64,000 nt of DNA, taken from NCBI RefSeq assembly GCF_017497975.1, contig NZ_JAGDEL010000006.1, positions 186,001 through 250,000 on the forward strand. The letters are read 5' to 3'. Origin of the DNA: Metabacillus bambusae (GTDB lineage Bacteria; Bacillota; Bacilli; Bacillales; Bacillaceae). Position numbers and translations under genes: made by a program. Below are positions 44,384 through 53,123 of this stretch, one piece after another. Position 1 is the first letter of the stretch; each line of letters starts with the position of its first letter. Under the pieces are notes generated by a model, which had not been told where the DNA came from, made no database searches, and worked only from the letters and a program-made list of their open reading frames with translations.

Positions 44384-45772
44384 TTACATTTTTTCTTTCA
44401 GTACTGAAATCGCCTTTTCAAGCTGTGTATCATTTTCTTTCAATTTACTTTGAATCAGTTCCATAATTTTCATTGTGGTTTCGCCAGTTATTTTCCCATC
44501 TACTGTAAGTTTATGTTGCTTTTGAAACTCTTTAACAGCCTTTTCGGTACTATCGTCAAAGTAGCCTTCAACACTAATTTCTTCATAACCTAATGCTTTT
44601 AACATTTGTTGAGCTGAATTTACTTCAGTTTTAGAATCGCCTTTTTTAAGAACAATTTCTGGATTAATAAAAGGTAAGTTAGCATAGGCTGGAAGTTCTG
44701 CTTTAATTTGTGGTTCAATCCCTTTTTCATGAATCCAAGTACCATCAGGAGTTAGCCATTTTGCTGTTGTATATTTTACTGATGATGTATCTTTAAATGA
44801 TTCGGCTGATTGAACTGTTCCTTTTCCAAAGGTTTTTTCACCAACTAAAGGAATCCCTGCTGACTGATGTAATGCTGCAGCCATAATTTCTCCAGCACTT
44901 GCAGTTCCACCATCAATTAAAACCGTTATTGGTAAGTCGATTGCTGCCTCATTTTCTGATTTATACACTTCTTTAGAGCCATTATTATATTCTACTTGGA
45001 GGATATTTTCCCCCTTTGCTACAAATAGTTCTGACATAGCTAAGGCTTGATCCATTAATCCACCTGGGTTTTGGCGTAGATCTATAATTAACCCTTCTAC
45101 TTTTTTCTCTTGTAAATCTGTTAATGCTTTTGCTAATTCTTCACCTGTAGATTCGGAAAATTTGGTAATTTGAATTTTACCTATATTATCTTCTATAACC
45201 TCCGAATAAACTGTTTCTAATGGGATTGTGTCACGGGTAATTGTAAAATTCAACTCGCCTACACCTTCACGTCTGACAACAAGATTAACTTTTGTACCCT
45301 TTTCACCTCTAATTTTCATTACCGCTTCATTGACAGAAAGGCCTTCAATTGACTCTTTATCAACTTTTATAATGACATCTTTTGGCTTTAATCCAACTTC
45401 TTCAGCAGGTGACCCTTTAATAGGAGAAACAATCAAAATACTACCATTACTTTCTTGAATTTCAGCACCAATTCCTTCAAATGAAGATGAAATATTTTCA
45501 CTAAAACTCTTTGCTTGTTCAACATCCATATAAACCGAATATGGATCTTCCAGGGATTCAACCATCCCTTTAATTGCCCCTTCCACAAGCTTGTCTGTAT
45601 CAATATCTTTGTAATAACCCTTTTGTAAAATATCATACGTCGACCTTAACTTTTGGAAAGGGTCTCCATTACCAGCAATACTTACCTCTTTAGGTTTAAC
45701 AATACTGTATGTAATACCTGCAGTAACAATTGCTGTAACAATAATCCAAATGAACAATCTACTCTTTTTCAC
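44384..45772 (-). CDS. ctpA: C-terminal processing protease CtpA (S41, PDZ)
   Basis: The protease (462 aa from GTG 45772) is anchored outside the membrane. N-terminal signal anchor RLFIWIIVTAIVTAGITYSI; PDZ domain (about 95-180, GIGAEIQ, IVSPIKGSPAEEVGLKPKD); S41 catalytic part with VEGLIIDLRQNPGG, TVLIDGGTASAGEIMAAAL (Ser nucleophile) and GEKTFGKGTVQ (Lys); C-terminal peptidoglycan-binding domain (AQQMLKALGY...VDGKITGETT). The start is uncertain: the frame extends upstream to 45886 without a ribosome site, whereas aaaggtggt lies 12 bp before this GTG; an ATT start is conceivable. Synteny suggests CtpA rather than its paralogue CtpB. Confidence 0.88.
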   Translation of the reverse strand: MKKSRLFIWIIVTAIVTAGITYSIVKPKEVSIAGNGDPFQKLRSTYDILQKGYYKDIDTDKLVEGAIKGMVESLEDPYSVYMDVEQAKSFSENISSSFEGIGAEIQESNGSILIVSPIKGSPAEEVGLKPKDVIIKVDKESIEGLSVNEAVMKIRGEKGTKVNLVVRREGVGELNFTITRDTIPLETVYSEVIEDNIGKIQITKFSESTGEELAKALTDLQEKKVEGLIIDLRQNPGGLMDQALAMSELFVAKGENILQVEYNNGSKEVYKSENEAAIDLPITVLIDGGTASAGEIMAAALHQSAGIPLVGEKTFGKGTVQSAESFKDTSSVKYTTAKWLTPDGTWIHEKGIEPQIKAELPAYANLPFINPEIVLKKGDSKTEVNSAQQMLKALGYEEISVEGYFDDSTEKAVKEFQKQHKLTVDGKITGETTMKIMELIQSKLKENDTQLEKAISVLKEKM

Positions 45773-45872
45773 TGTAACAATTACACCACCTTTATGTATG
45801 TACCTATTATGTCTAAGGTAAATTAAAACGTCAACAATTATGAGGAAAAGGTTCGGTTTTATAATTAAATTA

Positions 45873-46092
45873 GGCTGACTCGCCAAACTTTGTTGCTATT
45901 TACCAAGTAGTACGGTGTGGTTGATTGCAGCGAGAGATGCTTGCTTTCCGCGGGGTGGGCGGTGAGCCTCCTCGGCGTAAACGCCTGCATGAGTCTCACC
46001 TGTCCCGCTACTCCCGCAGGAGTCTCGCAATCCGCTCCAATCAACCTGAATTAGTTTTTATTTTAGAAGCAACACTCTCTTAGAAAAGAGCC
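45873..46092. repeat. MITE-like repeat family A, copy A1 (full)
   Basis: The 220-bp element runs from GGCTGACTCGCCAAACTTTG to TCTCTTAGAAAAGAGCC. Its ends form an imperfect ~24-bp inverted repeat. The core (ccgcggggtgggcggtgagcctcctcggcg) is far richer in GC than the flanks. Copies: 52111, 54783, 58365, 60838. Confidence 0.85.
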
Positions 46093-46299
46093 TTAAATTA
46101 TGTAAGAAAATATGAAGTCTTTTGAGTTTAGGACTAAATGATTATGTAATAATTCGATCGTTTTAGCTAGAACGATTTTTTCTAGTATTGAATAGTTATA
46201 ACAGTAATTTATTTTTCATTTCGACAAATTGCCCGATACTTTTTCATTAATTAATTGTAAAGTTTATTACACAAATGTAAATTCAGGAGGTAATGTACC

Positions 46300-46572
46300 A
46301 TGCAACTAGCAGAATACATCGGAAAAACTGATTTAGAAATGATTAATTTTTCGCTTTTATTAATAAAAGATATTGATTATAAAATTAAATCAAAAGCATT
46401 TTTTTATAAAAATCAAATTTTAAGTTATATAAATGATTGTGTCGATCATTTTTTAAATACTTTACATGTAAAATATTCACTTCAAACGATATACAAAGCT
46501 GAAATTCATCAAATGATTACCCCAAAATTAAATAAAATTTATGAGAAGCATTGTATTTTTAGCTGTATCTAA
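46300..46572 (+). CDS. 90-residue hypothetical protein
   Basis: The product MQLAEYIGKTDLEMINFSLLLIKDIDYKIK... is helical, rich in Lys, Ile, Asn and His, with two cysteines near the end (HCIFSCI). The ribosome site ttcaggagg is excellent and well spaced, so translation is likely. The gene lies between ctpA (divergent) and yodH. No signal peptide or known motif is present, and I cannot place it in a family. Confidence 0.65.
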   Translation: MQLAEYIGKTDLEMINFSLLLIKDIDYKIKSKAFFYKNQILSYINDCVDHFLNTLHVKYSLQTIYKAEIHQMITPKLNKIYEKHCIFSCI

Positions 46573-46630
46573 GCACCTGTCCTTTTGTTCCCGCATAGTT
46601 TAAGTTTAGGGAACTGAATGGAGGTATTCA

Positions 46631-47347
46631 ATGAATTATTTAAATCTGTTATCGTTATTAGGTATCGGTGGTGCACATCCTGGTGGAATAATGCTAACAA
46701 AAAAAATTTTTGAAAGTGAACAATTCCCATTAGATTGCACGATACTTGACGCTGGCTGTGGAACAGGACAAACGACAAGCTATTTGCACCAATTAGGTTA
46801 TCAAATAACCGGGTTGGACATTGACACACAAATGATTGAACATGCAAAAAATAGAAACCTCAACTTAAATATTGATATACCTTACATGAATGAAGATCTT
46901 TCACATACGACTGTTCCTAATGATACGTATGATCTTATTTTATGTGAATCCGTATTAAATTTCACCTCACTTCCACACACTTTACCGGAAATTTCACGGA
47001 TATTAATACCAGGGGGTATAGTAGTCGCGATTGAGATGATTCGAAATGCCCCACTTACAAAAGAGGAAGAATTAGAGCTTACAGCATTTTATGGATGTGA
47101 ACACATCTATTCTATAAGTGAATGGAATAATCTATTTACCGAATATGAGCTACCAATTTATAAGCATTTATCACAAATAGATCTTTCATCTGATGATAAT
47201 AGTGAACCTACCACAGAATTTACTCCAATTAAATCAATACCTGATCGCGCTTTCATGCTTCTTTCTGAACATGAAAGACTAACACTAAAATACGCTAATA
47301 AACTTTCTTATTGTGTATTCTTCGCTCGTAAAAAGCTTAACAAATAA
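46631..47347 (+). CDS. yodH: SAM-dependent methyltransferase YodH
   Basis: The 238-aa class I methyltransferase has motif I ILDAGCGTGQTTSYL (about 38-52), LDIDTQMIEHAKNRN (acidic motif II), YDLILCESVLNF (motif IV), and EISRILIPGGIVVAIEM. N-terminal GIGGAHPGG is shared with YodH-like proteins. The substrate is unknown, probably a small molecule. It is the same neighbour of ctpA as in B. subtilis. Start by ggaggtattcaatg. Confidence 0.9.
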   Translation: MNYLNLLSLLGIGGAHPGGIMLTKKIFESEQFPLDCTILDAGCGTGQTTSYLHQLGYQITGLDIDTQMIEHAKNRNLNLNIDIPYMNEDLSHTTVPNDTYDLILCESVLNFTSLPHTLPEISRILIPGGIVVAIEMIRNAPLTKEEELELTAFYGCEHIYSISEWNNLFTEYELPIYKHLSQIDLSSDDNSEPTTEFTPIKSIPDRAFMLLSEHERLTLKYANKLSYCVFFARKKLNK

Positions 47348-47442
47348 AGATTACTCAATTTATCATAGCTAGGTTTAGCGTACAATCTCTTACTGTTCAT
47401 ATCACATAAGATATGTTAATTGAGCGTAAGGGAGGGAAAGTC

Positions 47443-47697
47443 ATGTCACAACACTATTATAATTTATGTTGTCGCTATAACGGGAAGGTTGTTAGGATTA
47501 ATGATAGAAACGGTCGTGTACATGTAGGGAGAATTTGTAGAGTTACCAATAATAAAGTCTATATCGAGCCTATTGCACAAAGAGGTGGATATGGTCTTGG
47601 TTTCTATGGTGGTTACGGGTACGGTTATGGATACCCATATGGGATCGGTTTAGGATTTATTACTGGGATCGCTTTAGCTGGTTTATTTTTCTGGTAA
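47443..47697 (+). CDS. yodI: YodI, small spore-associated protein
   Basis: The 84-aa product starts at ATG 47443 (gggaggg upstream; a longer reading from 47413 is not needed). The N-terminal QHYYNLCCRYNGKVVRI and VGRICRVTNNKVYIEP look like a small SH3-like barrel. A Gly/Tyr repeat and a C-terminal hydrophobic tail (GLGFITGIALAGLFFW) follow. YodI of B. subtilis has the same length. Role not established; composition suggests the spore surface or membrane. Confidence 0.87.
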   Translation: MSQHYYNLCCRYNGKVVRINDRNGRVHVGRICRVTNNKVYIEPIAQRGGYGLGFYGGYGYGYGYPYGIGLGFITGIALAGLFFW

Positions 47698-47820
47698 ATA
47701 GACGCAAAAGCGATTTTTTCATTAACAGTACAACAATAGACTTCAAGAGGAACTAAGATGTTAAGTACTAGCTTTTAGAAAATCCTATACTTCAAAAAGG
47801 GAAGGTTTAAAGCCTTCCCT

Positions 47821-48333
47821 TTACCGCTGACATTGGCAGTAATTAGTTACTTCTTTATAAATGGATATAATGTCATTGATTTTCATCCTAACTAATCCAC
47901 TTGAGGATGGTGCAACAAAATCAATGACTCCTTCTACAATACTATGCTCCTGTTTTCCCCAGTCTGCCTTTTTTCTTTGACTATATTGAAGATAAACACC
48001 TTTCCCTACAAAAAAGGCAATTTTAGGTTTATATTTCTCTATTTTTTTCCTTAGAATAATTCTTCCTATTTTATATTCTTCAGATGTGATTTCATCGGCA
48101 GCTCTTGATGGCCGTGAGACAATATTCGTAAATCCAATCCCTTTGTTTAGCAATGTAAAGTCTTCTTCTGGTTTATAGTGTCGATCTGTAATACCTGCTT
48201 CATATACTATTTTCCAAAAACGATTATGCTTATTTGCATAATGATGACCTACTTCTCCAGATACAAGACTAGGATTAAATCCAATGAAAAGGATAATCAA
48301 ATCCTGTTTAATATGATCCATTTTGTCTATCAT
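47821..48333 (-). CDS. mug: G/U mismatch-specific DNA glycosylase (Mug)
   Basis: The 170-aa product is of the Mug/TDG group, which removes uracil or ethenocytosine from mismatches. Motif GFNPSLVSG corresponds to GINPG, followed by HYANKHNRFWKIVYEAG, FTNIVSRPSRAADEI, and the second motif PSSSGLVRM (usually NPSGL). WGKQEH is also as in Mug. Start ATG 48333; MDH four residues later is an alternative. It is the downstream partner of yodJ, 12 bp away, on the same strand. Confidence 0.9.
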   Translation of the reverse strand: MIDKMDHIKQDLIILFIGFNPSLVSGEVGHHYANKHNRFWKIVYEAGITDRHYKPEEDFTLLNKGIGFTNIVSRPSRAADEITSEEYKIGRIILRKKIEKYKPKIAFFVGKGVYLQYSQRKKADWGKQEHSIVEGVIDFVAPSSSGLVRMKINDIISIYKEVTNYCQCQR

Positions 48334-48345
48334 AACTTATCACCG

Positions 48346-49182
48346 CTATATTTTTTTCACCTTTTGAAAATACTCTTCTAAAGTGAGACCGTTCTTATAG
48401 ATTACTGCTGCCTTTTCTTTTCCAACATAACGTAAATGCCAAGGCTCATATTGATATCCAGTAATGGATTCTTTCCCTTTTGGGTAGCGGATAATAAAAC
48501 CTGCTTTATGTGCATTCTCTTTGACCCATTTGCCCTCTACTGACTCACCAAAGTCCTCAGTTATTTCAAGATTTACACTTCTACTCGTAACATCCATTGC
48601 TAAGCCTGTTTGATGTTCACTTTGACCTGGTAGAGCAACTGCTTGTAGAGCCTGTTCTTCACCTTTATCTTCTTTTTCAACATTAAATATTCCTTGCTGT
48701 CTTGAATATGACCGAAACCCAGATACCGCTAGTAATTCAATCCCCTCATTTTTAGCTAGGGAAAATAATTCCTCTAAAGCTTTTGCTGCCTCTTTTCTTA
48801 AATATCGTTTCGGTATATCCTCTTCGCCAAATGAAAATTCAACGTTTGGAGTAACCAAGTCTGTTGGTTCATATCCCTCTGGTAAAGTATATTCTTTATT
48901 TACCATTGAAAGAATATTTGTCGGATTTTCAATTATTTTATTTCCGTCTACCTGTTTTACAACATTAAAAAAGTTTGACTCTAATAAAAAATCTTCGTCA
49001 ATTTGTTCTTCTTCTGATACAACTAGATTATTTTCTAATTCACTTCTTTGACCAGACTGTTTTATATCCTGCCCCTCATGATTACCACTAAATGGCATCC
49101 CTTTTGGAAGTGAGAAGCTTGTGCACGCTGCTAGTGTTACAGTAAGAGACAAAATTATAATCATTTTTACATAATACGACAT
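48346..49182 (-). CDS. yodJ: D-alanyl-D-alanine carboxypeptidase lipoprotein YodJ
   Basis: The 278-aa product has a lipoprotein signal with lipobox LAAC (Cys about 20), then a linker rich in Glu, Asp and Gln, then a VanY/LdcB-type zinc carboxypeptidase domain: SGFRSYSRQ, the zinc motif SEHQTGLAMDV, and EPWHLRYVG. It trims D-Ala from peptidoglycan stems outside the membrane. Length and site fit B. subtilis YodJ. The start has gggtggtaat upstream. Confidence 0.92.
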   Translation of the reverse strand: MSYYVKMIIILSLTVTLAACTSFSLPKGMPFSGNHEGQDIKQSGQRSELENNLVVSEEEQIDEDFLLESNFFNVVKQVDGNKIIENPTNILSMVNKEYTLPEGYEPTDLVTPNVEFSFGEEDIPKRYLRKEAAKALEELFSLAKNEGIELLAVSGFRSYSRQQGIFNVEKEDKGEEQALQAVALPGQSEHQTGLAMDVTSRSVNLEITEDFGESVEGKWVKENAHKAGFIIRYPKGKESITGYQYEPWHLRYVGKEKAAVIYKNGLTLEEYFQKVKKI

Positions 49183-49357
49183 ATTACCACCCTACCCTAA
49201 AATCAATAACATTATTTATTTTATCATTAAATAACATTCGAAATAAATGATTATTAGCTCCTACTCTCATCTTTACCTTTATACCTAAAAATTTAAACTG
49301 ATTCCTTGCTATATCTTATCGACAAATTCCGCAATGCACTAAGTATTTATGGCAGAA

Positions 49358-49525
49358 CAAAAGCGCAAGCGCCTTGATCAGCCTCGGGCAAATAAGATGA
49401 TTTAGAATAGAAGACGTTCTTTGCCTTCAATTCTAAATTATCTTATGACCTCGAGGGGCTAGGCGCTGGAGCTGGATGCCGTGCGCTTATCCACAGTACA
49501 AGAATTTTATAATTTTCTAAGCAAA
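49358..49525 (-). repeat. Dispersed hairpin repeat family C, copy C2
   Basis: Same ends as C1 (aaaagcgcaagcgcc; gcgcttatccacagt). The central hairpin here is atttagaat/attctaaat, where C1 and C3 have cttaagaat/attcttaag, so both arms changed together. It follows directly on the deoD terminator. Confidence 0.8.
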
Positions 49526-49552
49526 AAAAAAACGTGTGCTAGTGCACACGTT
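49523..49552 (-). terminator. Intrinsic terminator of deoD
   Basis: aacgtgtgc and gcacacgtt with a long A-run on the left (U-run on the minus strand). Confidence 0.85.
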
Positions 49553-50258
49553 AATCTTTCTTTATTGCTGCATCAAGTGCAACGACGATCATATCATTAA
49601 ATGTAGTTTGTCTCTCTTCTGAAGTTGTTTCTTCACCTGTTAATATATGGTCACTTACTGTTAAAACAGAAAGAGCTTTACGATCATATTTTGCTGCTAG
49701 CGTATAGAGGGCTGCTGACTCCATTTCAATAGCTAGGATACCATATTTTGCCCATTTTTCTAATTCAGCATTATCATTGTAAAACATGTCTGCTGTAAAT
49801 ACATTACCTACTTTAAGATTTAATCCTTTTTCAAGTCCTGTATCATAGGCCTTTTTAAGAAGATCAAAGTTAGCTGTAGGTGCATAATCAACTCCACCAA
49901 ATGTTAAGCGATTCATTTGCGAATCAGTTGAAGCACTCATTGCCAATATGACATCTCGAACTTTTACATCCTTTTGAATCGCACCACATGTTCCAACACG
50001 GATTAACTGTTGTACACCATAGCTCTGCATAAGCTCATTTATGTATATAGAAATTGACGGAACTCCCATTCCCGTTCCTTGCACAGAAATTTTGATTCCC
50101 TTATATGTCCCTGTAAAGCCAAGCATTCCTCTTACTTCATTGTAACAGGATACATCCTCTAAAAACGTTTCAGCAATATATTTTGCACGTAACGGGTCAC
50201 CAGGTAGTAATACCGTTTCAGCAATTTCATTTTCTTTTGCACCAATATGTACACTCAT
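49551..50258 (-). CDS. deoD: Purine nucleoside phosphorylase DeoD
   Basis: The 235-aa product is the trimeric/hexameric low-Mr PNP that cleaves purine ribo- and deoxyribonucleosides with phosphate. Signatures: [44 protein letters not shown] (phosphate site), [22 protein letters not shown], and [14 protein letters not shown] with the catalytic Asp. Same place as in B. subtilis. The start has gggaggga upstream. Its terminator overlaps the stop. Confidence 0.96.
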   Translation of the reverse strand: MSVHIGAKENEIAETVLLPGDPLRAKYIAETFLEDVSCYNEVRGMLGFTGTYKGIKISVQGTGMGVPSISIYINELMQSYGVQQLIRVGTCGAIQKDVKVRDVILAMSASTDSQMNRLTFGGVDYAPTANFDLLKKAYDTGLEKGLNLKVGNVFTADMFYNDNAELEKWAKYGILAIEMESAALYTLAAKYDRKALSVLTVSDHILTGEETTSEERQTTFNDMIVVALDAAIKKD

Positions 50259-50471
50259 TTTACTTTTCCCTCCTATTTAAATGTAACTAAAGAGTCAATT
50301 TACTATACCATAAGAAATAATCCAAATAAAAGTTTCCCCGTGAGAAAAGATTATTTTGTGACTACCATTTCAAATACATAATATATTTTATGCTAATCAT
50401 TTTTTTACAGCTTTATCTTGTGAAAGAAGGGAAATGATATGAAAGTAAATCTATTTAGGAGGGGAAAATAT

Positions 50472-50612
50472 TTGAAAAAGAAACTAGAACAAGCTGTACA
50501 GCATGCAAATGAAACAAATCCAGGTTCTCGAAACAGATCACACCCTCAAGCATCAAAAAAATCAAAAAAACAAAAAACTCACGATAATAACAACACAAAT
50601 GAAATGGGGTAA
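50472..50612 (+). CDS. 46-residue basic small protein
   Basis: TTG start with taggagggg upstream gives (M)KKKLEQAVQHANETNPGSRNRSHPQASKKSKKQK... ending NTNEMG. It is very rich in Lys, Asn, Ser and His, without hydrophobic core. Such composition is common in minor acid-soluble spore proteins. The next small gene starts 6 bp further, so the two form one unit. Not a clear match to any named Ssp. Confidence 0.6.
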   Translation: MKKKLEQAVQHANETNPGSRNRSHPQASKKSKKQKTHDNNNTNEMG

Positions 50613-50617
50613 AATAA

Positions 50618-50767
50618 ATGGGTAAAAAGCATCGTAATCGAAATACGCCTAAAAAGAATAATCATATTTCACCAGAAGTAACTGGCGCTGAGGAAATTGC
50701 TCATGGGAAAGAAGAATCTTCAGCAAAGCGAAAAAATGGTCCTGGACATAATCAAGAATCTCATTAA
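50618..50767 (+). CDS. 49-residue basic small protein, possible minor SASP
   Basis: The ATG follows the stop of the previous small gene by 5 bp (gggg-taaaataa as ribosome site). The product MGKKHRNRNTPKKNNHISPE... ends GPGHNQESH, with Lys/Arg/Asn/His throughout. It resembles SspN/SspP-like minor spore proteins in composition. A terminator follows. Identity is not certain. Confidence 0.6.
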   Translation: MGKKHRNRNTPKKNNHISPEVTGAEEIAHGKEESSAKRKNGPGHNQESH

Positions 50768-50780
50768 TTTATGGCAGAGG

Positions 50781-50814
50781 AAAGCTGACAGTATTAATAA
50801 ACTGTCAGCCTTTA
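50781..50814. terminator. Convergent terminator between the small-protein pair and yodL
   Basis: ggctgacagt and actgtcagcc-type arms (50784-50810) around a short AT loop; overlaps the yodL stop. Confidence 0.75.
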
Positions 50815-51123
50815 CCTTACGTGTATACGATTAATTTGTTTCCATCCTTCTGGATGAAGCTTATAATAATATTGCCCTTTTTTCCCCTCATCAATTAATA
50901 AGATATCACCAGTACATACATAGCGAGCCTGATAATCTGAGGGCATTCGGTCTGCTACATTAAAGGTTTGAAAAGCCTTTTCTAATACATCATTATGTCT
51001 ATTCCCTTCAAGAAAACACCGATAGACAGCTTCATACCCTTTCTTGTCTCCAAACTTAGGAGTTTGAAAAATCGTAATATCATATGTATTTAATCGTTTC
51101 TTAACTAATAAAGAATAAACCAT
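50812..51123 (-). CDS. yodL: YodL, small regulator of cell shape
   Basis: The 103-aa product has a DUF-type fold with YDITIFQTPKFGDKKGYEAVYRCFLEGNR, FNVADRMPSDYQARYVCTGDILLID and HPEGWKQINRIHVR. In B. subtilis YodL is a sporulation-linked protein whose overproduction disturbs MreB/Mbl and cell width. Position and length agree. The start follows gggagggaga. Confidence 0.88.
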   Translation of the reverse strand: MVYSLLVKKRLNTYDITIFQTPKFGDKKGYEAVYRCFLEGNRHNDVLEKAFQTFNVADRMPSDYQARYVCTGDILLIDEGKKGQYYYKLHPEGWKQINRIHVR

Positions 51124-51193
51124 ATTTCTCCCTCCCAGTAAGTCAGCATTGTATACTACTTAAATTAGCTACTGATGGAGAAAATCCCTTTAT

Positions 51194-51826
51194 CTAAAAA
51201 AATCTTTTTTTGTCGAACAACGGATTTATTTTAGCTAATATTGTTGTCAAAACAATGAACCAGGCAAAACCTGCACTAAATCCGGCAATTACATCAGTAA
51301 AATAATGAACACCCAAATATATCCTACTTAATCCAATTAAGAAAATTAATGTTATCGTACTGATTAATAAAGTCTTTTTTTGTTTATTTGTATTACTCAA
51401 ATAACGAATTAACAGATAACAAATAAAGCTATAAATAGCCATGGAATTCATTGAATGACCGCTAGGAAAGCTATAATGTAACGCTTCATATACTGCATTA
51501 AAAGATGGGCGTTCTCTTAAAAATTGCTCTTTAAGCTGATAATTTAGCAGTCTCACACTATAAAGCATTACAAATAAAAAGACGACATCTATAACCTTCC
51601 GTCTAATAAGTAAAATAATCGCAATAACAAAACAAATTGGTAACATGTATTTAATCGATCCGATATCTGATATGAATAAAAACACATCATTCAATAACGG
51701 TGAGCGAACCTTTTCGAAAAAAAGCGTTACGTTATTATCTAAAGCACCTATTACCTCATAGGGATAAATAATAGCGCAAAGTATAAATATAAATAGTGAT
51801 ATGATAAACCACTTTATCAAAGTCAT
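51194..51826 (-). CDS. yodM: PAP2-family membrane phosphatase YodM
   Basis: The 210-aa membrane protein has five to six helices. The three phosphatase motifs are K-EQFLRE-RP (KX6RP), YSFPSGHS (PSGH) and SRIYLGVHYFTDV (SRX5HX3D). It should remove phosphate from a lipid such as undecaprenyl- or phosphatidylglycerol phosphate, with the active site outside. Synteny with yodL supports the name. Start has ggagaggaat upstream. Confidence 0.92.
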   Translation of the reverse strand: MTLIKWFIISLFIFILCAIIYPYEVIGALDNNVTLFFEKVRSPLLNDVFLFISDIGSIKYMLPICFVIAIILLIRRKVIDVVFLFVMLYSVRLLNYQLKEQFLRERPSFNAVYEALHYSFPSGHSMNSMAIYSFICYLLIRYLSNTNKQKKTLLISTITLIFLIGLSRIYLGVHYFTDVIAGFSAGFAWFIVLTTILAKINPLFDKKRFF

Positions 51827-52110
51827 TCCTCTCCTTTACTCGAAGACTTGGTTTTTAGTTAATTACCATCCTTTCTAATGATCATCAACCTCAAACCTAG
51901 TTGTCCATTGTTTGATCAAATTCCAAGCTTGACTAAAATTTAGTAAATGTTTCTAAATCAAAATGTTGAGTGACATCTTAATAGATAATAACTATATACT
52001 TCTTTTGCATCGGGGCGCGTAACACTACTCCTTTTAATTAATCGTACCGTTAGTGGTAAAGAAAATAAATGAGAGATTTTCATAATAATCTATGTCCCCT
52101 TAATTTTATT
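51827..52110. other. Intergenic region upstream of yodM
   Basis: AT-rich DNA without a recognised gene, tRNA or strong hairpin. It must hold the yodM promoter; a family A repeat starts at 52111. Confidence 0.4.
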
Positions 52111-52323
52111 GGCTCTTTTCTAAGAGATTTTTAGAACAAAAACTAATTCAAGTTGATTGGAACGGATTGCGAGAATCCTGTGGGAGTAGCGGGACAGTTG
52201 AGACTCATGTGGCGTTTACGCCGAGGAGGCTCACCGCCTGCCCCGCGGAAAGCGAGCATCTCTCGCTGCAATCAACCAGACCGCATTACTTGGTAAATAG
52301 CAACAAAGTTTGCGAAAACAGCC
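52111..52323. repeat. MITE-like repeat family A, copy A2 (full, inverted to A1)
   Basis: The 213-bp element runs from GGCTCTTTTCTAAGAGATT to AAAGTTTGCGAAAACAGCC. The GC-rich core (cgtttacgccgaggaggctcaccg) is the same as in A1 and A4. It ends 18 bp after the hydrolase gene. Confidence 0.85.
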
Positions 52324-52341
52324 ATTTTATTTAATAAAGTG

Positions 52342-52938
52342 CTACCCTTTACCCATTAGAAATGTGATCATTTCACCGTGCGCTTCCCCTGCAGATGTTT
52401 TATTAAAGTTAGGTGAATATGGGTCACTAAATCCATGTTGTCCAACAAATTTATGTACCTCTATACTTTTATTCTCTAAAGTACAGCATAACTCATCCAC
52501 ATTAAATGACTTCTCTTCTTGTGGGAAAAATAGCTTTACCCTACACCTTGGTGAAATATATGTATAGTTCCTTATCCTTGAACCATAATACCCTACTATA
52601 CCATCTACATAATCAAGCTCACTACATAACCAAGCAATTGTTGCCCCTACACTGTAACCAATCAGAAAAATTTTGTCATAGTGATCCTTTATATTTAAAA
52701 CTAATTCTTTAACGGTGTTTAACGCATTCGCGAACCCAATATTTTCCATAAAATTTTCATACGCCATTTTCTCATTGGAATAGCTAAAAGTAATATTCTT
52801 TCCTAATAAATTTGGACAAATGACATCAAAATCATATATCGATAATGATTCGCATACTGTCCTAACGTGTTTATTAACACCATAGATTTCATGCAAAACA
52901 ATTAGTGCATTTTTAGAATTATTATTGTAAATTAACAT
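52342..52938 (-). CDS. Dienelactone-hydrolase-like alpha/beta hydrolase
   Basis: The 198-aa product starts at ATG 52938 (gagggtg upstream; ATG 52950 overlaps this site). NALIVLHEIYGVNKHV is the DLH N-terminal motif. The nucleophile elbow is GYSVGA with Ser (DLH itself uses Cys). YVDGIVGYYGSRI, and late Asp/His (HGFSDPYSP) complete the fold. It probably hydrolyses an ester or lactone; substrate unknown. A family A repeat adjoins its 3' end. Confidence 0.82.
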   Translation of the reverse strand: MLIYNNNSKNALIVLHEIYGVNKHVRTVCESLSIYDFDVICPNLLGKNITFSYSNEKMAYENFMENIGFANALNTVKELVLNIKDHYDKIFLIGYSVGATIAWLCSELDYVDGIVGYYGSRIRNYTYISPRCRVKLFFPQEEKSFNVDELCCTLENKSIEVHKFVGQHGFSDPYSPNFNKTSAGEAHGEMITFLMGKG

Positions 52939-53078
52939 TTTCACCCTCATTATTTTAGGATTTTTTATAACTTGATGGAAACTTAATTACTATTACCTAT
53001 TTTACTATTAGTTTAATATATATTTCCTCTTAAACTTAAATTTCCCCGTTTTTCAACCTGATTTGTTGATATTTTAGA

Positions 53079-53110
53079 AAAAAAACGATTGGTTTAAACC
53101 AATCGTTTGA
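53079..53110 (-). terminator. Terminator of the MerR gene
   Basis: aaacgattggttt and aaaccaatcgttt form a perfect hairpin with A/T tracts. Confidence 0.85.
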
Positions 53111-53123
53111 AAGTTAAAAGAAA

